A DNA stretch of 10,144 bases from an uncultured Synechococcus sp. GTDB taxonomy: Bacteria; Cyanobacteriota; Cyanobacteriia; PCC-6307; Cyanobiaceae. Positions within the stretch are counted from its first letter, which is position 1. Every line of letters begins with the position of its first letter. The notes beneath the pieces are model-generated. The model had not been told where the DNA came from and ran no database searches. It saw nothing but the letters and a program-made list of their open reading frames with translations. The stretch lies in assembly GCA_937930135.1 (NCBI GenBank), contig CALGVO010000213.1, positions 1-10,144 on the forward strand. The letters are read 5' to 3'. The position numbers were made by a program, and so were the translations under genes. This document shows, piece by piece, positions 6,442 to 10,144 of this stretch.

Positions 6442-6554
6442 GAACCGCTGGGAGCACAGATCGGCAAATGCAGACCCGGCTTGTGATGGTTCTTACGACT
6501 TTGCCCCATGCCGGGGTGGGTGTGCCAGAGGGGGAACGCCACGGTCAGGGGTCC
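6442..6554 (-). other. Intergenic gap, likely promoter region of the importer unit
   Basis: This 113-nt gap between hom and the 89-residue gene is one of the few places where a new minus-strand transcript could start. I see no convincing -35/-10 pair. A small stem, CCCC (6504-6507) with GGGG (6513-6516) over a 5-nt loop, could be part of the hom transcript end but has no T-tract after it. Confidence 0.25.
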
Positions 6555-7877
6555 TCAGAGACAGCCCAGATGGGCGGCGATGCCACGCACTTCCGCCTGG
6601 GCGGTGATGGCGGCTAGGGCCTGCTCGAGGTTGCCGTTGCTGACTTCATGGGTGATCACAACGATTTCGGCCCCTGCATCACTGGCGTCGAACTGCACGA
6701 TCGACTGGATGGAGACACCGTGCTGGCCGAAGCAGGTGCCGATCTGGCCGATCACGCCGGGTGCATCCTCTGTCTGGAAACGCAGATAGTTGCGTTGGCG
6801 GATCGCGCTGCTGTCCACCAGGTGGCACGCGCGCCAGCTGCTGGCCGCCAGCAGGGGATCGAGGGTGCCGTCCCCATCGTCGAGTTGGCGGATACCGGCG
6901 ATGTTGAGAATGTCAGCCACCACGGCTGAAGCGGTGGGTCCAGCCCCGGCTCCCGGTCCGTAGAACATCACGCGACCGATCGGATCCCCTTCCACCAGGA
7001 TCGCGTTGTTCACCCCGTGCACACCGGCGAGGGGGTGGTCGTGGGGCACGAGGGTGGGTTGCACGCGCACGGCCAGCGGCAGGGCATTGCTGCTGCCATC
7101 AGGGCCAGCGCCATCCATCCGCTCGGCCACGGCCAGCAGCTTGACGCTGTGATCCAGTTGGGTGGCGTAATCCACATCCCGGCCCTGCAGGCTGCTGATG
7201 CCGGCGGTGGGAATGCCGCTGCGGGGGATCGGACCACCGAAGGCAAGACCGGCGAGGATCGCGATCTTGTCGGCCGCATCAAGCCCATCCACATCGGCGG
7301 CCGGGTCGGCTTCCGCATAGCCCAGCTCCTGGGCCTGACGCAGCACCTCGGCGTAGTCGGCGCCCTCCTGGGCCATGCGGCTCAGGATGTAATTGGTGGT
7401 GCCATTGATGATGCCGCTCACCCGCTCGATCCGGTTGCCGCCGAGCGACTGTTTGAGCGGTTCAATGATCGGGATGCCGCCACCCACCGCCGCTTCAATC
7501 AGCACGTACACCCCGGCAGCGGCAGCAGCGGCGGCGATCTCTTCGCCATGGCGGGCGATCACCGCCTTGTTGGCGGTGACCACCGATTTGCCTGCGGCGA
7601 TGGCGCGCATGATCAGGGTGCGGGCCGGCTCCAGCCCTCCCATCACCTCCACCACCACCTGAACGGCGGGATCGTCCACCACCGCCTCCGGGTCGGTGGT
7701 GAGCACGGCGGGATCCAGCTGCACCGGTCGGGGCCGATCGAGATCGCGCACCGCCACTCGCACGAGGTCCAGGTCGGCCACCAGGGGGTGACGGCCATCC
7801 GGTGTCTGAAGAATCTCCGCGACGCCGCCACCGACGGTGCCCAGGCCCAGCAGGCCGATGCCGATCCTCGTCGTCAT
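6555..7877 (-). CDS. hom: Homoserine dehydrogenase with ACT domain
   Basis: The product is cytoplasmic and reduces aspartate semialdehyde to homoserine with NAD(P)H, the branch point to threonine and methionine. The 440 residues fit the monofunctional bacterial enzyme. The nucleotide-binding GLLGLGTVGGGV glycine loop is at residues 8-19, TANKA at 101-105, and the catalytic domain carries INGTTNYIL (157-165) and DVDGLDAADKIAIL. In that last motif Asp200 and Lys204 correspond in spacing to the essential Asp/Lys pair of the yeast enzyme. An ACT domain (about 366-440, starting LRFQTEDAPGVIGQIG) is present and is normally the site of threonine feedback inhibition. The ATG at 7877 puts the glycine loop at the expected position; there is no clear ribosome-binding site. 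It lies 35 nt downstream of sufE on the same strand and may share its transcript. Confidence 0.97.
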   Translation of the reverse strand: MTTRIGIGLLGLGTVGGGVAEILQTPDGRHPLVADLDLVRVAVRDLDRPRPVQLDPAVLTTDPEAVVDDPAVQVVVEVMGGLEPARTLIMRAIAAGKSVVTANKAVIARHGEEIAAAAAAAGVYVLIEAAVGGGIPIIEPLKQSLGGNRIERVSGIINGTTNYILSRMAQEGADYAEVLRQAQELGYAEADPAADVDGLDAADKIAILAGLAFGGPIPRSGIPTAGISSLQGRDVDYATQLDHSVKLLAVAERMDGAGPDGSSNALPLAVRVQPTLVPHDHPLAGVHGVNNAILVEGDPIGRVMFYGPGAGAGPTASAVVADILNIAGIRQLDDGDGTLDPLLAASSWRACHLVDSSAIRQRNYLRFQTEDAPGVIGQIGTCFGQHGVSIQSIVQFDASDAGAEIVVITHEVSNGNLEQALAAITAQAEVRGIAAHLGCL

Positions 7878-7912
7878 GGCGTCGTGTCCGATCCAGTCGT
7901 CAATCCACGACT

Positions 7913-8374
7913 TTATGCAGCGGTGGGATCGCTGGAACGGCTGAGTTGAGCGGCCTGGGCCTGCATCATGCGCAGAATGTTGAGAAAGCCGTTGGCCCGT
8001 GAAGGCGTGAGGCTCGCCTGGAGGCCGGTGGCGGCGATGAAGGCAGGATCCACCGCCTGCACCTGGTCGGGGCTGAGATCACTCAGGCCCTGGATCAACA
8101 GAGCGAGCAGTCCCTTGGTGATCAGGGCGTCTGAGGCGCCCTGCCATTGCACGCTGCCCTTCACCAGCCGGGCCTCCACGAACACCTGGGAGACGCAGCC
8201 CTGCACTTTGCGCTCCTCGGTCTGCAGCTCCTGGGGCATCTCCGGCAGTTTTTTGGCCAGCCAGAGAACGTATTCATAACGCTTGCGTGGATCGCTGGTG
8301 CTGCTCAGCCGCTCCACCAGCTTGTCCAGGTTCGGGCTGCCGTAACGGCACACTGCGCTGTCCCGTTCCTGCAT
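7913..8374 (-). CDS. sufE: SufE-family cysteine desulfurase activator
   Basis: SufE takes sulfur from the cysteine desulfurase SufS onto a cysteine of its own and passes it to Fe-S cluster assembly. The 153-residue protein has the family fold landmarks: RKRYEYVLWLAKKLPEMP (about residues 30-47) and the catalytic loop KVQGCVSQVFVEA with the acceptor Cys60. It continues with the KGLLALLIQGLSDLSPDQV helix and a final GLQASLTPSRANGFLNIL segment, which is also conserved in the family. The gene starts at ATG 8374, 6 nt after the stop of the NikK-like gene, so co-transcription is very likely. Upstream there is only a weak GAG. Nothing unusual is seen in the key residues. Confidence 0.95.
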   Translation of the reverse strand: MQERDSAVCRYGSPNLDKLVERLSSTSDPRKRYEYVLWLAKKLPEMPQELQTEERKVQGCVSQVFVEARLVKGSVQWQGASDALITKGLLALLIQGLSDLSPDQVQAVDPAFIAATGLQASLTPSRANGFLNILRMMQAQAAQLSRSSDPTAA

Positions 8375-8380
8375 CGTGTC

Positions 8381-8887
8381 TCAACCCTGGCGTGAGCGCC
8401 GCACCCTAACCAGCAGGCCGGCGCTGCCGATCACGGCAACACCGCCGAGCAGCCCGGCCGATGGCCAGAGCTCCCGGTGGTGGTGGGGCCCTTCGCTCAC
8501 CTGATCGAGTTGAACCCGGCCCTGGCGAACCGGCAGCTCCAGATAGTCGCGATGACCGGGGCCTCCATCCACCTGAAGCTCCACGCTGCCGTTCTGAAGA
8601 TCGGCGGGCAGGGTCACCTGGAGGCGGCCCTCGCCGTCCATGCGGCCGAGTTCGGCACCAGGACTGCCATCGGCCTTGAGAATCCGCACTACCGCATCCT
8701 TGGTGGGTTCACCGGATGAAAAAGTGCTGCTCAGCTCAAGCGTGCCGTTCAGATAAGTCAGGGTGCTCTCGATGGCGTGGGCTGATGCCGGGCGAGGCAT
8801 CAGGGGCAGGACGCTGCCGAAGCCAAGGAGCAGCAGCAGGCCGAAACGGGAGGCGGCAGGCATGGCATCCGGATCATTGGGTTTCAT
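8381..8887 (-). CDS. Exported, membrane-anchored NikK/CbiL-like protein
   Basis: This 168-residue protein has a signal peptide (hydrophobic FGLLLLLGFGSVLPL, cleavage expected after PASA, residue 36), an extracytoplasmic beta-rich domain (about 37-130), a short His-rich stretch (EGPHHHRELW, 133-141) and a C-terminal helix (144-160) followed by Arg-rich RVRRSRQ that would hold it in the membrane. The domain has the landmarks TFSSGEPTKDAVVRI, D-G-E-G-R-L and GHRDYLELPV. These match the carboxypeptidase-regulatory-like domain of NikK/CbiL-type periplasmic components of nickel/cobalt ECF importers, where the N-terminal His of the mature protein can help bind metal; here His37 is next to the predicted cleavage site. 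That resemblance is from memory and moderate. No permease or ATPase of such an importer is in the window. A second ATG at residue 9 is a possible start. Confidence 0.72.
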   Translation of the reverse strand: MKPNDPDAMPAASRFGLLLLLGFGSVLPLMPRPASAHAIESTLTYLNGTLELSSTFSSGEPTKDAVVRILKADGSPGAELGRMDGEGRLQVTLPADLQNGSVELQVDGGPGHRDYLELPVRQGRVQLDQVSEGPHHHRELWPSAGLLGGVAVIGSAGLLVRVRRSRQG

Positions 8888-8927
8888 CCTGGGGGATCCG
8901 CCGCTGTTGCGCCAGTGGTCTCGAGCG

Positions 8928-9134
8928 TCAGCGGACTGCCGACCAGCGGCGCGAGGTTGTGGAGCGGGGCATTTGCACCATCGTGCCCATGGCCTGCAGC
9001 ATCATTTCCAGGGCCTGACTGCCCTCACGCCGTTCGGTCAGTTCACGGGCGATCACCTGTTGGGCAAGGGTGGGCGCATCCTGGCTGTGCTGTTCCAGTC
9101 GCTGAGCGGGACTGATTGGATGGGCCTCAGACAC
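8928..9134 (-). CDS. Small uncharacterised protein
   Basis: The ORF is 68 codons, starting at a GTG at 9134 and ending at 8928. The sequence is polar and helical: PISPAQRLEQHSQDAPTLAQ, then RELTERREG and a Met-rich stretch (ALEMMLQAMGTMVQMP), with a basic tail. There is no signal peptide or membrane segment. Third-position G/C use is strong and in frame throughout, and the gene sits in line with the genes downstream (40 nt to the NikK-like gene), so I believe it is real. A TTGACA at 9161-9166 (minus strand) would place a transcription start at or next to the GTG, making the message almost leaderless. The function is not recognisable. Confidence 0.6.
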   Translation of the reverse strand: MSEAHPISPAQRLEQHSQDAPTLAQQVIARELTERREGSQALEMMLQAMGTMVQMPRSTTSRRWSAVR

Positions 9135-9137
9135 GGC

Positions 9138-9166
9138 ATCTCATGGCACTGTCGCCATCCTGTCAA
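9138..9166 (-). promoter_or_regulatory. Possible sigma-70-type promoter
   Basis: Reading the minus strand, a perfect TTGACA (complement of 9161-9166) is followed 17 nt later by TGAGAT (complement of 9138-9143), a poor -10 with three of six consensus bases. It lies in the 67-nt gap after the cyclo-ligase gene and could drive the small protein, NikK-like, sufE and hom genes. Just upstream, GAAC-GCCGG-GTTC followed by TTTT (complement of 9166-9182) looks like a very short terminator for the ruvC/cyclo-ligase message, partly overlapping the -35. Confidence 0.35.
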
Positions 9167-9201
9167 AAGAACCCGGCGTTCATGGCTGTGGTGCATGTTG
9201 C

Positions 9202-9795
9202 TCAACAGCCTGTAAGACGGGTGCAGCCGCGTTCGCTGATCCAGCCGTCAAAGGGTTGATCCCAGGGGGCTCTGGGTAGCGGTTTCTGGCTGATGCAGAC
9301 GTGGGGCAGCACCACCAGTGCCGGCACAGCACGCCAGGCTGGTTGGGCGCGCAGACGGTCGTAGTAGCCACCGCCATAACCCAGCCGAATTCCAGCGGGA
9401 TCGATCGCCAGGGCGGGCACCAGCAGCAGGGCCAGCTGCTGCGGTTGCAGAGCCGGTTGATCCTCTGGCGCCGGGATCCCGCAGCCATCCGGCGCCAACG
9501 GGCTCGGTCCCCAGAGGTGATAGCGCAACCGGCCTTCGCCATCAGCGGCGGGAAGGGCAACGGGGTGACCAGGGCTTCGCTGGAGTCTGCGCAGATCCAC
9601 TTCGCCGGATAAAGGCCAGTAGATCCCCACCGCTCCCTGCAGGAGTCCGAGGTGCTCGCGACGAGTGATCTCCAGCTCCACCTGTTGGCAGATCTGCTCC
9701 TCTCGATCGATCGACTCCGCCAGGGCGGCACGCCGCTGTTGTCGATAGTGCCGCCGAAGCTCGATTTTTTCGGCGGCCAGGTCTGGATCCCTCAT
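9202..9795 (-). CDS. 5-formyltetrahydrofolate cyclo-ligase
   Basis: This cytoplasmic enzyme uses ATP to convert 5-formyl-THF to 5,10-methenyl-THF, returning a stalled folate to the one-carbon pool. At 197 residues it has normal length. Landmarks are the basic N-terminal helix (LRRHYRQQRRAAL, about 13-25), the GIYWPLSGEVDLR segment (57-69), LLLVPALAIDPAG and then the signature IRLGYGGGYYDRL (136-148), whose Gly/Tyr loop binds the ATP phosphates. A closing strand LVVLPHVCISQKPLPRAPWDQP and the PFDGWISERG segment complete the family pattern. Its ATG overlaps the ruvC stop codon by 4 nt (ATGA), so the two genes are coupled. The start puts the basic helix at its usual place. I leave the symbol blank because naming varies between genomes. 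Confidence 0.95.
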   Translation of the reverse strand: MRDPDLAAEKIELRRHYRQQRRAALAESIDREEQICQQVELEITRREHLGLLQGAVGIYWPLSGEVDLRRLQRSPGHPVALPAADGEGRLRYHLWGPSPLAPDGCGIPAPEDQPALQPQQLALLLVPALAIDPAGIRLGYGGGYYDRLRAQPAWRAVPALVVLPHVCISQKPLPRAPWDQPFDGWISERGCTRLTGC

Positions 9796-10144
9796 CGCTG
9801 GAACCAGCCGGTGAGCGCCACCGCCAGGGCATCGGCGGCATCATCGGGCCGCGGCGGTTCGCTCAGATCGAGTTCGCGCATCACCGCCTCCAGAACCTCA
9901 TTTTTTTCGGCGTGGCCATGCCCGGTGAGCGCCTGCTTGATCTGCATCGGCGGAAACTCCACAGCCGGGATGTGGAACCGCGCCAGGGTCATCATCAGCA
10001 CGCCTCGAGCCTGCACCACCGCAATCGTGGTGCTGGAGCGGTAGAAGAAAAACTTCTCCACCGCCGCCAGATCCGGTTTCCAGCTGCGAATCAGCAGGCG
10101 CAGATCGTGGGCGATCTCCACCATCCGCTCACCCTCGCTGCGGC
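9792..10144 (-). CDS. ruvC: Holliday junction resolvase RuvC, C-terminal part
   Basis: The gene runs off the right edge; the last 117 codons are seen, in frame to the edge. RuvC cuts Holliday junctions in the RuvABC pathway of recombination and repair. The visible part contains LAAVEKFFFYRSSTTIAVVQ, where the Glu is the second of the four acidic catalytic residues, then PPMQIKQALTGHGHAEKNEV with the conserved K/T-G-x-G-x-A-x-K pattern of the DNA-contacting loop, and PPRPDDAADALAVALTG, which carries the last two acidic residues. The upstream codons at the edge read RSEGERMVEI, the expected RuvC continuation, so the Met at 10124 is internal and not the start. It overlaps the cyclo-ligase gene by 4 nt. 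An A7 run (complement of the T-run near 9901) encodes Glu-Lys-Asn here. Confidence 0.96.
   Translation of the reverse strand, partial: RSEGERMVEIAHDLRLLIRSWKPDLAAVEKFFFYRSSTTIAVVQARGVLMMTLARFHIPAVEFPPMQIKQALTGHGHAEKNEVLEAVMRELDLSEPPRPDDAADALAVALTGWFQR

Noticed and set aside
7017..7949. Long open plus-strand frame (about 310 codons) opposite homoserine dehydrogenase
   Set aside because: It is His/Gly-rich noise antisense to a certain enzyme gene, with no start signal or recognisable motif.
9180..9731. Minus-strand frame of about 183 codons overlapping the cyclo-ligase gene
   Set aside because: It is Arg/Ser/Trp-rich with no motifs; the neighbouring frame has the full cyclo-ligase signature.
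9760..9907. Runs of six to seven T in otherwise GC-rich coding sequence (near 9765 and 9901, and another near 8250), considered as slippage sites
   Set aside because: All encode conserved Lys/Glu positions in the correct frame of intact genes (cyclo-ligase, ruvC, sufE); there is no sign of a frame change.
1..10144. HIP1 octamer (GCGATCGC), often abundant in cyanobacteria
   Set aside because: By eye I saw only near-matches such as CGATCGCC; no clear copy, so it is not used as evidence for or against the organism assignment.
1..10144. CRISPR arrays, tRNA genes, insertion sequences, attachment sites, prophage genes
   Set aside because: I saw no spaced direct repeats, tRNA-like cloverleaf, transposase motif or flanking inverted repeats; nearly all bases are in recognisable genes.

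Overview
The window looks like chromosome from a high-GC picocyanobacterium of the Synechococcus/Cyanobium group. This rests on family recognition, not on a search. The signs are a DUF1400-type exported alpha/beta hydrolase, a family I know from cyanobacteria, a SufE and homoserine dehydrogenase of cyanobacterial type, small proteins that look picocyanobacterial, strong G/C preference at third codon positions, and few Shine-Dalgarno sites. I see no tRNA, rRNA, CRISPR array, insertion sequence or prophage gene.

Layout, left to right. Bases 1-134 hold the tail of a plus-strand nucleotidyltransferase (MNT, HI0073-like), the usual partner of a HEPN protein. It converges on an odd minus-strand locus at 151-633. 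There the coding signal starts in one frame (a membrane helix), moves to a second frame (a 21-nt-repeat coiled coil), and the first frame nevertheless stays open to the end. A 12-helix MFS transporter (673-1935, minus) and a secreted DUF1400 alpha/beta hydrolase (1905-3551, plus) are divergent, with 5' ends that touch or overlap.

The rest of the window is on the minus strand; read in the direction of transcription it runs from right to left. The end of ruvC overlaps a 5-formyltetrahydrofolate cyclo-ligase gene by 4 nt. After a 67-nt gap come a small uncharacterised protein, an exported NikK/CbiL-like protein with a membrane anchor, sufE and homoserine dehydrogenase (hom), closely spaced. After another 113-nt gap come an 89-residue conserved-looking protein, a solute-binding lipoprotein of the peptide/nickel (SBP_bac_5) family, and a DppB-type permease. 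The last three are joined with no gaps (TGA|ATG, then TGATG) and are probably translationally coupled.

How they work together. ruvC and the cyclo-ligase are housekeeping (junction resolution, folate recycling). sufE (Fe-S assembly) and hom (threonine/methionine branch) are core metabolism. The lipoprotein and permease form half an ABC importer: the second permease and the ATPases are not here. Most of the window is ordinary core genome. The parts most worth a second look are the two-frame locus at 151-633, the incomplete importer with its tightly linked 89-residue protein, and the NikK-like protein beside sufE.
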